Positions 37,650 to 47,876 of a DNA stretch of 64,000 bases are shown piece by piece. Below the pieces are notes generated by a model that saw only the letters and a program-made list of their open reading frames with translations, searched no databases and had not been told where the DNA came from. The position numbers were made by a program, and so were the translations under genes. Positions within the stretch are counted from its first letter, which is position 1; every line of letters starts with the position of its first letter. The stretch comes from Pseudomonas sp. MTM4. Lineage in GTDB: Bacteria > Pseudomonadota > Gammaproteobacteria > Pseudomonadales > Pseudomonadaceae. The stretch is from assembly GCF_019355055.1 (NCBI RefSeq), contig NZ_CP048411.1, positions 3,251,501 to 3,315,500 on the forward strand, read 5' to 3'.

Positions 37650-39065
37650 GTGATCAAGAAGCTGCTGATCGCCAACCGCGGTGAAATTGCCGTCCGCATC
37701 GTGCGGGCCTGTGCCGAAATGGGCGTGCGCTCGGTGGCGGTATTCGCCGAGCCTGACCGCCATGCGCTGCACGTCAAGCGCGCCGACGAGGCGTATTTCA
37801 TCGGTGACGACCCGCTGGCCGGCTACCTGAACCCGCGCAAGCTGGTGAACCTGGCCGTCGAGACCGGCTGCGATGCGTTGCATCCGGGTTACGGCTTTCT
37901 CTCGGAGAATGCCGAGCTGGCGGAAATCTGCGCCGAGCGCGGCATCAAGTTCGTCGGTCCAAGCGCCGAAGTCATTCGCCGCATGGGCGACAAGACCGAA
38001 GCCCGGCGCAGCATGATCAAGGCCGGTGTACCGGTCACGCCCGGCACCGAAGGCAACGTCGCCGATGTCGAGCAAGCGCTGGCCGAGGCCGAGCGCATCG
38101 GCTACCCGGTGATGCTCAAGGCGACTTCCGGCGGGGGCGGGCGCGGCATTCGCCGCTGCAACTCTCGCGAGGAACTGGCCCAGGCCTACCCACGGGTGAT
38201 CTCCGAAGCGACCAAGGCATTCGGTTCGGCCGATGTGTTCCTCGAGAAATGCATCGTTGAGCCCAAGCACATCGAGGCGCAGATCCTGGCCGACTCCTTC
38301 GGCAGCACCGTGCATCTGTTCGAGCGCGACTGCTCGATCCAGCGGCGCAACCAGAAGCTCATCGAGATCGCGCCCAGCCCTCAGCTGACTCCGGAGCAGC
38401 GCGCCTACATCGGCGACCTGGCGGTGCGTGCGGCCAAGGCGGTGGGCTATGAGAATGCCGGCACCGTGGAGTTCCTGCTCGCCGATGGCGAGGTGTACTT
38501 CATGGAAATGAATACTCGGGTGCAGGTGGAGCACACCATCACCGAGGAGATCACCGGCATCGACATCGTCCGCGAGCAGATCCGCATCGCTTCGGGCTTG
38601 CCGCTCTCGTTCAAGCAGGAAGACATCCAGTATCGCGGCTTCGCCCTGCAGTTCCGCATCAACGCAGAGGATCCGCGCAACAACTTCCTGCCTTGTTTCG
38701 GCAAGATCACCCGTTACTACGCGCCTGGCGGCCCGGGCGTGCGTACCGACACGGCGATCTACACCGGTTACACCATTCCGCCGTACTACGACTCGATGTG
38801 CCTGAAGTTGATCGTCTGGGCGCTGACCTGGGAAGAGGCGCTGGCCCGTGGTTCCCGCGCGCTGGACGACATGCGCGTGCAGGGTGTGAAGACCACCGCC
38901 TTCTACTACCAGAAGATTCTCGAAAATCCGGATTTTCGCAGCGGGCAGTTCAACACCAGCTTTGTCGATAACCACCCGGAATTGATGACCTACTCGATCA
39001 AGCGCAAGCCGAGCGAACTGGCCCTGGCCATCGCCGCCGCCATCGCTGCCCACGCAGGACTGTGA
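37650..39065 (+). CDS. pycA: Pyruvate carboxylase biotin carboxylase subunit A
   Basis: A 471-residue ATP-grasp biotin carboxylase that carboxylates biotin with bicarbonate and ATP. It has the N-terminal LLIANRGEIAVRIVRAC, the glycine loop TSGGGGRGIR, the metal-binding EMNTRVQVEHT with catalytic Glu and Arg, and a C-terminal domain. The start is GTG at 37650, preceded by GAGGGAA. Paired with oadA ten bases downstream, it forms the two-subunit pyruvate carboxylase of pseudomonads, rather than acetyl-CoA carboxylase AccC. It makes oxaloacetate from pyruvate for anaplerosis. Confidence 0.92.
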   Translation: MIKKLLIANRGEIAVRIVRACAEMGVRSVAVFAEPDRHALHVKRADEAYFIGDDPLAGYLNPRKLVNLAVETGCDALHPGYGFLSENAELAEICAERGIKFVGPSAEVIRRMGDKTEARRSMIKAGVPVTPGTEGNVADVEQALAEAERIGYPVMLKATSGGGGRGIRRCNSREELAQAYPRVISEATKAFGSADVFLEKCIVEPKHIEAQILADSFGSTVHLFERDCSIQRRNQKLIEIAPSPQLTPEQRAYIGDLAVRAAKAVGYENAGTVEFLLADGEVYFMEMNTRVQVEHTITEEITGIDIVREQIRIASGLPLSFKQEDIQYRGFALQFRINAEDPRNNFLPCFGKITRYYAPGGPGVRTDTAIYTGYTIPPYYDSMCLKLIVWALTWEEALARGSRALDDMRVQGVKTTAFYYQKILENPDFRSGQFNTSFVDNHPELMTYSIKRKPSELALAIAAAIAAHAGL

Positions 39066-39075
39066 GGAACGAACC

Positions 39076-40890
39076 ATGACTGCTCAGAAAAAAATCACCG
39101 TTACCGACACCATCCTGCGCGACGCCCACCAGTCGCTGATCGCTACCCGCATGCGCACCGAGGACATGCTGCCGATCTGCGAGAAGCTCGATCGGGTCGG
39201 CTATTGGTCGCTCGAAGTTTGGGGCGGCGCGACCTTCGACGCCTGCGTGCGTTTCCTCAAGGAAGACCCTTGGGAGCGCCTGCGCCAGCTCAAGGCTGCG
39301 CTGCCCAATACCCGCCTGCAGATGCTCTTGCGTGGGCAGAACCTGCTTGGTTATCGGCACTACGCCGACGATGTGGTCGAGGCTTTCTGTGCCAAGGCGG
39401 CGGATAACGGCATCGACGTATTCCGCATCTTCGATGCTATGAATGATGTACGGAACCTGGAAACAGCGATTCGCGCGGTCAAGAAGACCGGCAAGCACGC
39501 CCAGGGCACCATCGCCTACACCACCAGCCCGGTACACACCATCGAGCTGTTCGTCGAACAGGGTCGGGCAATGCGCGACATGGGTGTCGATTCGATCGCC
39601 ATCAAGGACATGGCTGGCCTGCTGACGCCGTTCGCCACCGGCGATCTGGTGCGTGCGTTGAAGGCAGAAATCGACCTGCCGGTGTTCATCCATTCTCACG
39701 ACACCGCCGGCGTCGCCAGCATGTGCCAGCTCAAGGCCATCGAGAACGGCGCCGATCACATCGACACCGCTATATCCTCCATGGCATGGGGCACCAGCCA
39801 TCCGGGGACCGAGTCGATGGTCGCTGCCCTGCGTGGCACACCCTATGACACCGGTCTGGATTTGGAACTGATTCAGGAGATCGGCCTGTACTTCTATGCG
39901 GTGCGCAAGAAGTACCACCAGTTCGAGAGTGAGTTCACCGGCGTCGATACTCGTGTGCAGGTCAATCAGGTGCCCGGCGGAATGATTTCCAACCTGGCCA
40001 ACCAGCTCAAGGAGCAGGGCGCGCTCAACCGCATGGACGAAGTGCTCGCCGAGATTCCCCGCGTGCGCAAGGACCTCGGCTATCCGCCGCTGGTCACGCC
40101 GACCTCGCAGATCGTCGGCACCCAAGCATTCTTCAACGTGCTGGCCGGTGAGCGTTACAAGACCATCACCAATGAAGTGAAGCTCTATCTACAGGGCCGC
40201 TACGGCAAGGCGCCGGGCACCATCGATGCCAAGCTGCAGCGCCAGGCCATCGGTGGCGAGGAGATCGTCGAGGTGCGTCCGGCCGATCTGATCAAGCCGG
40301 AGCTGGACAAGCTGCGCACGGAGATCGGTGCGCTGGCGAAATCCGAAGAGGACGTGCTGACCTACGCCATGTTCCCGGACATCGGCCGCAAGTTCCTCGA
40401 GGAACGCGAGGCCGGCACCCTGCAGCCTGAAGTACTGCTACCGATTCCGGACGGCAACGCGGTGGGTACTGCAGGCGGGGAGGGCGTGCCGACCGAGTTC
40501 GTCATCGACGTACACGGCGAGACCTATCGCGTCGATATCACGGGTGTCGGCGTCAAGGGCGAAGGCAAGCGGCATTTCTTCCTCTCCATCGACGGCATGC
40601 CGGAAGAAGTGGTGTTCGAGCCATTGAACAACTTCGTCGGCGGCGGTGCTGGTGGTCAGCGCAAACAGGCCAGCGGTCCGGGCGATGTCAGCACCAGCAT
40701 GCCGGGCAATGTAGTCGACGTACTGGTCAAGGAAGGCGATGTGGTCAAGGCCGGCCAGCCGGTGCTGATCAGCGAGGCGATGAAGATGGAAACCGAAATT
40801 CAGGCGCCCATTGCCGGTACCGTGAAAGCTGTGCATGTGGCCAAGGGCGATCGCGTGACGCCCGGCGACCTGCTGATCGAGATCGCCTGA
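39076..40890 (+). CDS. oadA: Pyruvate carboxylase subunit B (oxaloacetate decarboxylase alpha-like)
   Basis: A 604-residue protein with an N-terminal carboxyltransferase TIM barrel (about 1-300, TDTILRDAHQSLIATRMR, metal-binding HSHDTAG), a conserved carboxylase domain (to about 470) and a C-terminal biotin carboxyl-carrier domain with biotinyl Lys570 in SEAMKMETE. The family is shared by sodium-pumping oxaloacetate decarboxylase, but no beta or gamma membrane subunits are near and pycA precedes it, so a pyruvate carboxylase role is most likely. Confidence 0.92.
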   Translation: MTAQKKITVTDTILRDAHQSLIATRMRTEDMLPICEKLDRVGYWSLEVWGGATFDACVRFLKEDPWERLRQLKAALPNTRLQMLLRGQNLLGYRHYADDVVEAFCAKAADNGIDVFRIFDAMNDVRNLETAIRAVKKTGKHAQGTIAYTTSPVHTIELFVEQGRAMRDMGVDSIAIKDMAGLLTPFATGDLVRALKAEIDLPVFIHSHDTAGVASMCQLKAIENGADHIDTAISSMAWGTSHPGTESMVAALRGTPYDTGLDLELIQEIGLYFYAVRKKYHQFESEFTGVDTRVQVNQVPGGMISNLANQLKEQGALNRMDEVLAEIPRVRKDLGYPPLVTPTSQIVGTQAFFNVLAGERYKTITNEVKLYLQGRYGKAPGTIDAKLQRQAIGGEEIVEVRPADLIKPELDKLRTEIGALAKSEEDVLTYAMFPDIGRKFLEEREAGTLQPEVLLPIPDGNAVGTAGGEGVPTEFVIDVHGETYRVDITGVGVKGEGKRHFFLSIDGMPEEVVFEPLNNFVGGGAGGQRKQASGPGDVSTSMPGNVVDVLVKEGDVVKAGQPVLISEAMKMETEIQAPIAGTVKAVHVAKGDRVTPGDLLIEIA

Positions 40891-40895
40891 GCCGA

Positions 40896-40923
40896 GCCGT
40901 GCCTGGATACGCCCAGGCACGGC
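40896..40923 (+). terminator. Hairpin after oadA
   Basis: A perfect 11-base-pair stem (GCCGTGCCTGG with CCAGGCACGGC) around a six-base loop begins six bases after the oadA stop. No T-run follows, so it is a likely but imperfect terminator for pycA-oadA. Confidence 0.6.
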
Positions 40924-41061
40924 ATAGGTGTCTTCCTTGCCGGTGCATGCGTCTTTTGGAACGGCGTGTTTCAAGCGCGGAAAAACGCTTTACCCACCCG
41001 TGCCTGCGGATGATGCTACGAACGGCGTCCGGCTTGGGGTCGGCATGGAGGAGATGAAACC

Positions 41062-41499
41062 ATGAAAACGGTAGGACAGGTCGTCAGCAGCAAGTCGAAC
41101 TTGAGCGTGCATACCATCGCGCCGACCGACACGATATTCACGGCGCTGCAGGTGCTGGCGGAAAAGAACGTCGGTGCACTGCCGGTGGCCGAAGCTGATG
41201 GTCGCTTGGTCGGCATCGTCAGTGAGCGCGACTATGCGCGCAAATGTGTCCTCAAGGGGCGTTCGTCGTTCGCGACTCCCGTGAGCACGATCATGAGCGT
41301 CAACCTGGTGACCGTCGAGCCGCATCAGGGACTGGAAGAATGCATGCAGCTGATGACCGATCGGCACTTGCGCCACCTGCCGGTACTCGAAGCGGGCAAG
41401 CTGGTCGGCATGCTTTCCATCGGCGACGTGGTCAAGGAGCTCGTCGCCGAGAAAGAAAGTTTGATCCAGCATCTCGAACAGTACATTCGCGGCGAATAA
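41062..41499 (+). CDS. CBS-domain-pair protein
   Basis: A 145-residue cytoplasmic protein made of two CBS domains (about 10-65 and 75-135; GALPVAEADGRLVGIVSERDYARK and LRHLPVLEAGKLVGMLSIGDVVK in part). CBS pairs bind adenosine nucleotides and sense energy state. Nothing else is attached, so it is a stand-alone regulator. GGAGG lies a few bases before the ATG. It precedes the carbonic anhydrase gene but may be separately transcribed; its target is unknown. Confidence 0.87.
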   Translation: MKTVGQVVSSKSNLSVHTIAPTDTIFTALQVLAEKNVGALPVAEADGRLVGIVSERDYARKCVLKGRSSFATPVSTIMSVNLVTVEPHQGLEECMQLMTDRHLRHLPVLEAGKLVGMLSIGDVVKELVAEKESLIQHLEQYIRGE

Positions 41500-41605
41500 T
41501 TAAACCCGCAACTGGCGCGTGAGCGCCGGTCCGGTCGGGTCTCGGCGCCCGCTTCGGCACGATCTGCCGGCGCGGGCTCAACCCATACAGAAAGAGATGT
41601 CGTAC

Positions 41606-42301
41606 ATGAGCCTCGAAGACAAGACGAGCGAAACGGCGCAGGAAGCGCTCGACAACCTGGTCGCGGGCGTCATGCGCTTTCGCGAGGATGTCTATCCGCA
41701 GCAGCGCGAGTTGTTCTCCAAACTTGCCCACGAGCAGACGCCGCGGGCTATGTTCATCACCTGCGCCGATTCACGGATTCTCCCGGAGCTGATCACCCAG
41801 AGTTCGCCGGGCGATCTGTTCGTGACCCGCAACGTCGGCAATATCGTGCCGCCCTACGGCCAGATGAACGGTGGTGTGTCGACGGCGATCGAGTTCGCCG
41901 TGATGGCGCTGGGCGTCAAGCACATCATCATCTGTGGACATTCGGATTGCGGCGCGATGAAAGCGGTGCTCGACCCGTCCGGGCTGGACCGCATGCCGAC
42001 GGTCAGGGGCTGGCTGCGTCATGCCGAGGTGGCCAGGACCGTGGTAGAAGAGAATTGCGGCTGTGCCGATGACAGCACCTTGCGCATCCTCACCGAGGAA
42101 AACGTGCTGGCGCAGCTCGAACACCTGCGCACGCACCCATCGGTAGCGGCACGACTGGCCAGCGGCCAGCTGTTCATTCACGGCTGGCTCTACAACATCG
42201 GCACCAGTGAAATCCGCGCCTACGATGCGGCGCGCGGCGAGTTTCGCCTGATCGGCGACGGCCCGCTGCCGATGGCGACGCCCAAATCGCGTTACGTCTG
42301 A
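41606..42301 (+). CDS. Beta-class carbonic anhydrase
   Basis: A 231-residue zinc enzyme interconverting CO2 and bicarbonate. The zinc ligands are Cys in ITCADSRILPE and His and Cys in HSDCGAMKA, the beta-class CxDxR and HxxC motifs. The start at 41606 has AAAGAG nine bases upstream; longer starts at 41597 or 41519 lack a better signal. It lies downstream of the CBS gene and pyruvate carboxylase, which consumes bicarbonate, so a supply role is plausible (inference). Confidence 0.9.
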   Translation: MSLEDKTSETAQEALDNLVAGVMRFREDVYPQQRELFSKLAHEQTPRAMFITCADSRILPELITQSSPGDLFVTRNVGNIVPPYGQMNGGVSTAIEFAVMALGVKHIIICGHSDCGAMKAVLDPSGLDRMPTVRGWLRHAEVARTVVEENCGCADDSTLRILTEENVLAQLEHLRTHPSVAARLASGQLFIHGWLYNIGTSEIRAYDAARGEFRLIGDGPLPMATPKSRYV

Positions 42302-42345
42302 GGGGTACGGATTGGGCTTCGCAACGAAGCCCAACGGCGCCAGCG

Positions 42346-42798
42346 CTATTTATGCAAGACGAATTGGCCGGTGAAGCGCACGGCGTCGCGGCCATCGGCT
42401 GCGAGAATGCGGCTGTGCAGCGTGAGACGTGAGCGGCCGCGACGCCGGTAGATCGTCTCGAAGCGCTCCCACGCGCCGTCGTCCGGCGCCGAGCAGATCG
42501 CCGTCGCGTCATCTACCACCGGTAGCGGATAGTCGATCTGGCCTTCGTGAATGACGATATGGCCGTCTTCGATGCCGGCCTCGCGCAAGCGCAGGTGCAA
42601 CCAACCCCAGCCAGCCAGCACCGACGCGCAATACAGGCTGCCGCCGAACATGCTGCTCTTGTGGTTGATGTTCGCTTGCAGCGGGACCTTCAGACGCAAC
42701 TCATGGTTTTCCCACTGATCGACACGCAGGCCCATCGCCCGGGTCAGAGGGATGTCGTGATGCAGAATGGCTTCCAGATAGCGGCTATCGCGGCTCAT
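42346..42798 (-). CDS. Thioesterase-like protein, YiiD C-terminal family
   Basis: A 150-residue hot-dog fold protein, with the family region ANINHKSSMFGGSLYCASVLAGWG. It belongs to the YiiD C-terminal domain group of putative thioesterases that lack the GNAT half. The start at 42798 is chosen over 42846, which adds an unlikely tail. It is convergent with the carbonic anhydrase. Substrate is unknown. Confidence 0.8.
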   Translation of the reverse strand: MSRDSRYLEAILHHDIPLTRAMGLRVDQWENHELRLKVPLQANINHKSSMFGGSLYCASVLAGWGWLHLRLREAGIEDGHIVIHEGQIDYPLPVVDDATAICSAPDDGAWERFETIYRRRGRSRLTLHSRILAADGRDAVRFTGQFVLHK

Positions 42799-42921
42799 GC
42801 CGGGTGGATTCCTAAACGTTTGCAGATACAGGCAGACGCCAAGCATGACCGCTGAGTCACGATATTGCCAGTTTCCACACGCGCTTTTTGCCGCTGTCAG
42901 GATGCCATTCGACGGTTTGCT

Positions 42922-43326
42922 TCAGCGCGCCGCGCTTTTCTGCTGGTAAGCACAGTAACCGGGGCGCGGGCCGATTCTGGGATGGTTGCGGCAGGTGTCC
43001 GGACGCTTGGCGTAGACGGTGCACAGGCGCGTCTTGCGGTCCAGATACAGGCAGTCGCCGTTGGCCAGCCGGGTCAGGGTGAAGATGCCATGCTTCTGAT
43101 TGAAGTGCTCGACGATGCCCGCTTTGCTCAGGCGTTTGGCAGCGCTCTTCAGCGGCTCGTCACGTTCGAAGGCATCGACTACTTCCAGGCGAATCAGGTC
43201 GTCGATGCGCACTTCGACCGGTAGCGTGCAGCAAGTGGCGTGGCAGTCGCGACACAGCCCGTTGCTGTAGCGGGCCCAGGTTTCCAGGCGGTCGGGGTCG
43301 GCGGAGGCGATCAGGCGTGTCTTCAC
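42922..43326 (-). CDS. YkgJ-family cysteine-cluster protein
   Basis: A 134-residue protein with cysteines in the YkgJ/Fliw-like zinc-or-iron cluster pattern: CRDCHATCC near residue 24-33, DCLYLD, CTVY, and CRNHP with a final PGYCAY. The family is thought to bind Zn or Fe-S and its role is unknown. It is divergent from glgP and otherwise alone. Confidence 0.82.
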   Translation of the reverse strand: MKTRLIASADPDRLETWARYSNGLCRDCHATCCTLPVEVRIDDLIRLEVVDAFERDEPLKSAAKRLSKAGIVEHFNQKHGIFTLTRLANGDCLYLDRKTRLCTVYAKRPDTCRNHPRIGPRPGYCAYQQKSAAR

Positions 43327-43517
43327 GGAGGCGGTATCGGTAATGGCGGCGCGCGATCATAACGACCCTGGGTTGAATTTCCAGCGAATCCGACGAGTCG
43401 AACGCCGGACAGACGGTCGCGCAGATTCAACTGAAACCTGCAAACCTGTCTGCATTGCCCTTTGCCGAGGTGGCCTGTGCTGCCATGAACCCCTTCCCAG
43501 CTCCATGAGGTCTGTCC

Positions 43518-45977
43518 ATGTCGCAAGAACCCACTGCTCCTGACGCCGATGCTGTCGCAGCCTTCCGCAATTCGATCATCAGCAAGCTGACCTATTCGAT
43601 CGGCAAAGACCCGGAGCATGCGTCCGATCACGACTGGTTCGAAGCGGTCGCGCTGGCTACGCGCGATCGCATGATCGATCAATGGATGGACCGTACGCGC
43701 GAGGGTTATCGGGAGGGCAAGAAGCGGGTTTATTACCTCTCGCTGGAATTTCTCATCGGACGTTTGCTCACCGACAGCCTGAGCAACCTCGGCCTGCTCG
43801 ACGTTGCGCGCGAAGCCCTGGCGGATGTCGATGTGGATTTCGACCACATCCGCCTGACCGAGCCGGATGCGGCGTTGGGCAACGGCGGCCTGGGCCGGTT
43901 GGCGGCCTGCTTCATGGAAAGTATGGCGACGCTGGGCATCGCCGCCCATGGTTACGGGATTCGCTACGATCATGGTCTGTTTCGCCAGGCCATCGTCGAC
44001 GGCTGGCAGCACGAGCAGACCGAAACCTGGTTGAATTTCGGCAATCCGTGGGAGTTCGAGCGGCCCGAAGTCAGCTATCTGATCGGCTTTGGCGGTAGCG
44101 TCACGGCCATGCCGCACGACGCAGCCGGGCAGGAACAGCCCAAGCACTTCTGGCATTGGGCCGAAGGCGTGCGCGCGATTGCCTACGACACGCCGGTGGT
44201 CGGCTGGCGCGGGGCGAGCGTCAATACGCTGCGCCTGTGGCGCGCCCGCGCCGAGGCGGATTTCCATCTGGAGCGCTTCAATGCCGGCGACCATATCGGT
44301 GCCGTCGCCGAAGAAGCCCGCGCCGAAAGCATCTCGCGCGTGCTGTATCCGGCCGACAGCACCGAGGCCGGTCAGGAGCTGCGTCTGCGCCAGGAATATT
44401 TCTTCGTCGCGGCCTCGCTGCAGGACCTGCTGCGGCGGCATCTGGATCAGCGTGGCACCTTGATGAATCTGCCGGAATTCGCCGCCATCCAGCTCAACGA
44501 TACCCATCCGGCCATCGCCGTGGCGGAGCTGATGCGGCTGCTGGTCGATGTGCACGATATCCCTTGGCGCAAGGCCTGGGAGCTGACCGTCAATACGCTG
44601 TCCTATACCAACCACACCCTGCTGCCGGAGGCGCTGGAAACCTGGCCGGTGGGGCTGATGGAGCGCCTGCTGCCGCGACATATGCAAATCATCTACCTGA
44701 TCAATGCCCAGCACCTCGATGCGTTGCGCGAGCGCGGTATTCATGACCTGGACCTGCTGCGTTCGGTCTCGTTGATCGAAGAAGGGCATGGCCGCCGGGT
44801 GCGCATGGGTAACCTCGCGTTCCTCGGTTCGCACTGCATCAATGGCGTGTCGGCGCTGCACACCGGGTTGATGCGCGAGACGGTGTTCACCGATCTGCAT
44901 TCGCTGTACCCCGAGCGGATCAGCAACAAGACCAACGGCATCACCTTCCGCCGCTGGCTGTACCAGTCCAACCCGCAATTGACCCGGCTGCTCGTCGAGC
45001 ATGTCGGCGAAGAATTGCTCGATGCGCCGGAAACGGTGCTGCGCCAGCTAGAACCCTATGCCGATCAACCGGATTTCCGCGCGCGCTTTGCCGCCCAGCG
45101 GCTGAACAACAAGCAGCTGCTGGCGCGCATGATCCAGGAGCGGCTGGGCATCAGCGTCGACCCGAACGCGCTGTTCGACGTGCACGTCAAGCGCATCCAC
45201 GAGTACAAGCGACAGTTGCTCAATCTGCTGCACACCGTGGCGCTGTACCAGGCGATCCGCTCCGATCCGGGCCGCAACTGGGTGCCGCGCGTGAAGATTT
45301 TTGCCGGCAAGGCGGCGGCTAGTTACCACACGGCCAAACTGATCATCAAATTGACCAACGACATCGCACGGACCATCAACGATGACCCGACGGTGCGCGG
45401 CTTGCTCAAGGTGGTGTTCCTGCCCAACTACAACGTCAGTCTGGCCGAGCGCATCATCCCGGCAGCGGATCTGTCCGAGCAGATTTCCACTGCGGGACTG
45501 GAGGCTTCGGGCACCAGCAACATGAAGTTCGCCCTCAACGGCGCGCTGACCATCGGCACGCTCGATGGCGCGAACGTGGAAATGTCTGAGCAGATCGGAC
45601 GCGAGCACATGTTCATCTTCGGCATGACCGCGCAGGAGGTCGAGGCGCGCAAGCAGGCCAACGAGTACAACGCCGAGGCGATCATCATCGACTCTCCGCG
45701 CCTCAACGAAGTGCTCATGGCGATTCGCAACGGCGCATTTTCGGCTGACGACCCCGGTCGTTACACAGCGCTGATCGACGGTCTGAAATGGCACGACACC
45801 TTCATGGTTTGCGCCGACTTCGAGGCCTATTGGCAGGCGCAGCTGGAAGTCGAAGCGCGTTGGAGCGATGCCGACAGCTGGTGGCGTTCCGCCGTGCTCA
45901 ATACAGCGCGTACGGGCTGGTTCTCCTCGGATCGGACCATTCGTGAGTATGCCGAGGAGATCTGGAAGGTGCTCTGA
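43518..45977 (+). CDS. glgP: Glycogen/starch phosphorylase
   Basis: An 819-residue PLP-dependent glucan phosphorylase that releases glucose 1-phosphate. The N-terminal YYLSLEFLIGR, the active-site KRIHEYKRQLLNLLH and the PLP-lysine region EASGTSNMKFALNGALTIGTLDGAN (in part) are intact. The length is usual. A GAGGTC precedes the ATG. No glgA, glgB or glgX lies in the window, so it stands apart from the other glycogen genes. It is followed by fbp after 195 bases that hold no gene. Confidence 0.93.
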   Translation: MSQEPTAPDADAVAAFRNSIISKLTYSIGKDPEHASDHDWFEAVALATRDRMIDQWMDRTREGYREGKKRVYYLSLEFLIGRLLTDSLSNLGLLDVAREALADVDVDFDHIRLTEPDAALGNGGLGRLAACFMESMATLGIAAHGYGIRYDHGLFRQAIVDGWQHEQTETWLNFGNPWEFERPEVSYLIGFGGSVTAMPHDAAGQEQPKHFWHWAEGVRAIAYDTPVVGWRGASVNTLRLWRARAEADFHLERFNAGDHIGAVAEEARAESISRVLYPADSTEAGQELRLRQEYFFVAASLQDLLRRHLDQRGTLMNLPEFAAIQLNDTHPAIAVAELMRLLVDVHDIPWRKAWELTVNTLSYTNHTLLPEALETWPVGLMERLLPRHMQIIYLINAQHLDALRERGIHDLDLLRSVSLIEEGHGRRVRMGNLAFLGSHCINGVSALHTGLMRETVFTDLHSLYPERISNKTNGITFRRWLYQSNPQLTRLLVEHVGEELLDAPETVLRQLEPYADQPDFRARFAAQRLNNKQLLARMIQERLGISVDPNALFDVHVKRIHEYKRQLLNLLHTVALYQAIRSDPGRNWVPRVKIFAGKAAASYHTAKLIIKLTNDIARTINDDPTVRGLLKVVFLPNYNVSLAERIIPAADLSEQISTAGLEASGTSNMKFALNGALTIGTLDGANVEMSEQIGREHMFIFGMTAQEVEARKQANEYNAEAIIIDSPRLNEVLMAIRNGAFSADDPGRYTALIDGLKWHDTFMVCADFEAYWQAQLEVEARWSDADSWWRSAVLNTARTGWFSSDRTIREYAEEIWKVL

Positions 45978-46172
45978 GCACTAGTGCATGGTGCTGCTGC
46001 CTCGAAGGCGATCGCAGGGTCGCCAAACCCGCGCCAGAGCGGCTGAGAGGCTGCGCCTGCAGGCACTTTGCCGTTGCGCTGAACTCTGTGGTCTCAGGGC
46101 AGGTCTGAGGCAGGGTTAGTTTCCCCTCGGCCTGCTAAACTGCGCGGGTTTTTCATCCTCCGGAGCCATTCC

Positions 46173-47183
46173 ATGTCACGCGTAACCCTGAGTCGCTACC
46201 TGATCGAGCAGACCCGCAGCAACAACACCCCGGCGGACCTGCGCTTCCTAATTGAGGTAGTGGCCCGAGCGTGCAAAGAAATCAGCCACGCCGTGTCCAA
46301 GGGCGCGCTAGGCGGCGTGCTCGGCAGCGCTGACAGCGAGAACATCCAGGGCGAAGTGCAGAAGAAGCTCGACGTGTTGTCCAACGAAATCCTGCTTGAG
46401 GCCAACGAGTGGGGCGGCCACCTGGCTGGCATGGCGTCGGAAGAAATGGACAACGCCTACCAGATTCCCGGCAAATACCCCAAGGGCGCCTACCTGTTGG
46501 TCTTCGACCCGCTGGACGGCTCCAGCAACATTGACGTCAACGTTTCGGTTGGCACCATCTTCTCGGTGCTGCGCTGCCCGGGCGAATGTTTCACGCAGAA
46601 CGATGCGCTCGGCGAAGAAGCATTCCTCCAGCCCGGCACCAAGCAGGTCGCTGCCGGCTATGCCATCTACGGCCCGCAGACCATGCTGATCCTGACGCTG
46701 GGCAACGGTGTCATGGGCTTTACCCTGGACCGCGAACTGGGCAGCTTCGTCCTGTCCCACGAGAACCTGCGCGTACCCGAGTCGACGGCCGAGTTCGCCA
46801 TCAACATGTCCAACCAGCGTCACTGGGAGCCGCCGGTGCAGCGCTACGTCAGCGAGTTGCTGGCCGGGGCCGAAGGCCCGCTGGGCAAGAACTACAACAT
46901 GCGCTGGATCGCCTCGATGGTGGCCGACGTGCATCGTATCCTGACCCGCGGCGGCATCTTCATGTACCCGCGTGATGCCCGTGAGCCGGGCAAGGCGGGC
47001 AAGCTGCGCCTGATGTACGAAGCCAATCCGATGTCCTTCATCATCGAGCAGGCCGGCGGTGCCGCCACCACAGGCACGCAGCGCATCCTCGATGTCCAGC
47101 CGACTTCGCTGCACCAGCGCGTCCCTGTCTTCCTCGGCTCCAAGGAAGAGGTCGAGCGCGCCACCGGCTACCACCAGGACTGA
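46173..47183 (+). CDS. fbp: Fructose-1,6-bisphosphatase class I
   Basis: A 336-residue gluconeogenic enzyme converting fructose 1,6-bisphosphate to fructose 6-phosphate. The metal and substrate motif [23 protein letters not shown] (in part), the RYVSELLAG region and GGIFMYPRD are class I hallmarks. GGAG lies eight bases before the ATG. The DUF924 gene starts three bases after its stop, so they are cotranscribed. Pseudomonads lack phosphofructokinase, making this step central. Confidence 0.95.
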   Translation: MSRVTLSRYLIEQTRSNNTPADLRFLIEVVARACKEISHAVSKGALGGVLGSADSENIQGEVQKKLDVLSNEILLEANEWGGHLAGMASEEMDNAYQIPGKYPKGAYLLVFDPLDGSSNIDVNVSVGTIFSVLRCPGECFTQNDALGEEAFLQPGTKQVAAGYAIYGPQTMLILTLGNGVMGFTLDRELGSFVLSHENLRVPESTAEFAINMSNQRHWEPPVQRYVSELLAGAEGPLGKNYNMRWIASMVADVHRILTRGGIFMYPRDAREPGKAGKLRLMYEANPMSFIIEQAGGAATTGTQRILDVQPTSLHQRVPVFLGSKEEVERATGYHQD

Positions 47184-47186
47184 CCG

Positions 47187-47789
47187 GTGCAGGCGCCCTG
47201 GCTGGATTTGCTGAATTGGTGGTTCGGCCAGGGCGCCACTGTTGGCGAAATCGCCCGGCAGAAGCACGGATTGTGGTTCGGCTACAAGCCCGAACAGGAC
47301 GCCGAGGCGCGTGATCGCTTCGGCGATCTGACCGACCAGGCGCTGGCTGGCGGGTTGGGCCACTGGACCGAATCGCCGCACGGTTGGCTCGCGCTGGTGC
47401 TGCTGCTCGATCAGCTCCCCCGCATGATCTACCGCGGAACGCCGCGTGCATTCGCCGGGGACGAGCGAGCCCTGCAGTTAGTTCGCGAGGGCATGGCGCA
47501 TGGCGGCGATGTACTGCTTACGCCGATTCAGCGGGTATTCATCTATCTGGTTCTCGAGCACGCGGAAAGCCTGCAGACGCAGGAGCACGCCGTTGCGCAA
47601 TTCCAGATGCTCCACGGGCTCGTCGCGCCCGAAGACCGAAAGCTGTTCGCCGACTTCCTCGATTTTGCGGAACGCCATCGTGATGTGATTGCCCGGTTCG
47701 GTCGCTTTCCCCATCGCAACGATACGCTCTGTCGCCAAACCACCGAGGCCGAGCAGGCCTTTCTGGCCGAGCCCGGCTCACGTTTCTAG
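47187..47789 (+). CDS. DUF924 family protein
   Basis: A 200-residue soluble, helical protein with DUF924 features: an opening LLNWWFG, KHGLWFGYKPEQDAE, LVLLLDQLPRMIYRGTPRAFAGDE and a C-terminal RFGRFPHRN. The fold resembles tetratricopeptide-like helical pairs. The function is unknown. It starts with GTG at 47187, coupled to fbp. Confidence 0.85.
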   Translation: MQAPWLDLLNWWFGQGATVGEIARQKHGLWFGYKPEQDAEARDRFGDLTDQALAGGLGHWTESPHGWLALVLLLDQLPRMIYRGTPRAFAGDERALQLVREGMAHGGDVLLTPIQRVFIYLVLEHAESLQTQEHAVAQFQMLHGLVAPEDRKLFADFLDFAERHRDVIARFGRFPHRNDTLCRQTTEAEQAFLAEPGSRF

Positions 47790-47876
47790 CGGCAGCGAGG
47801 AACCTCCCCGCCCGTTCGCTTCCTAACCTCCATCAGCCGGGCGCGGCCAGGCGCCGTTTGAATCAAGGAAACTGTC

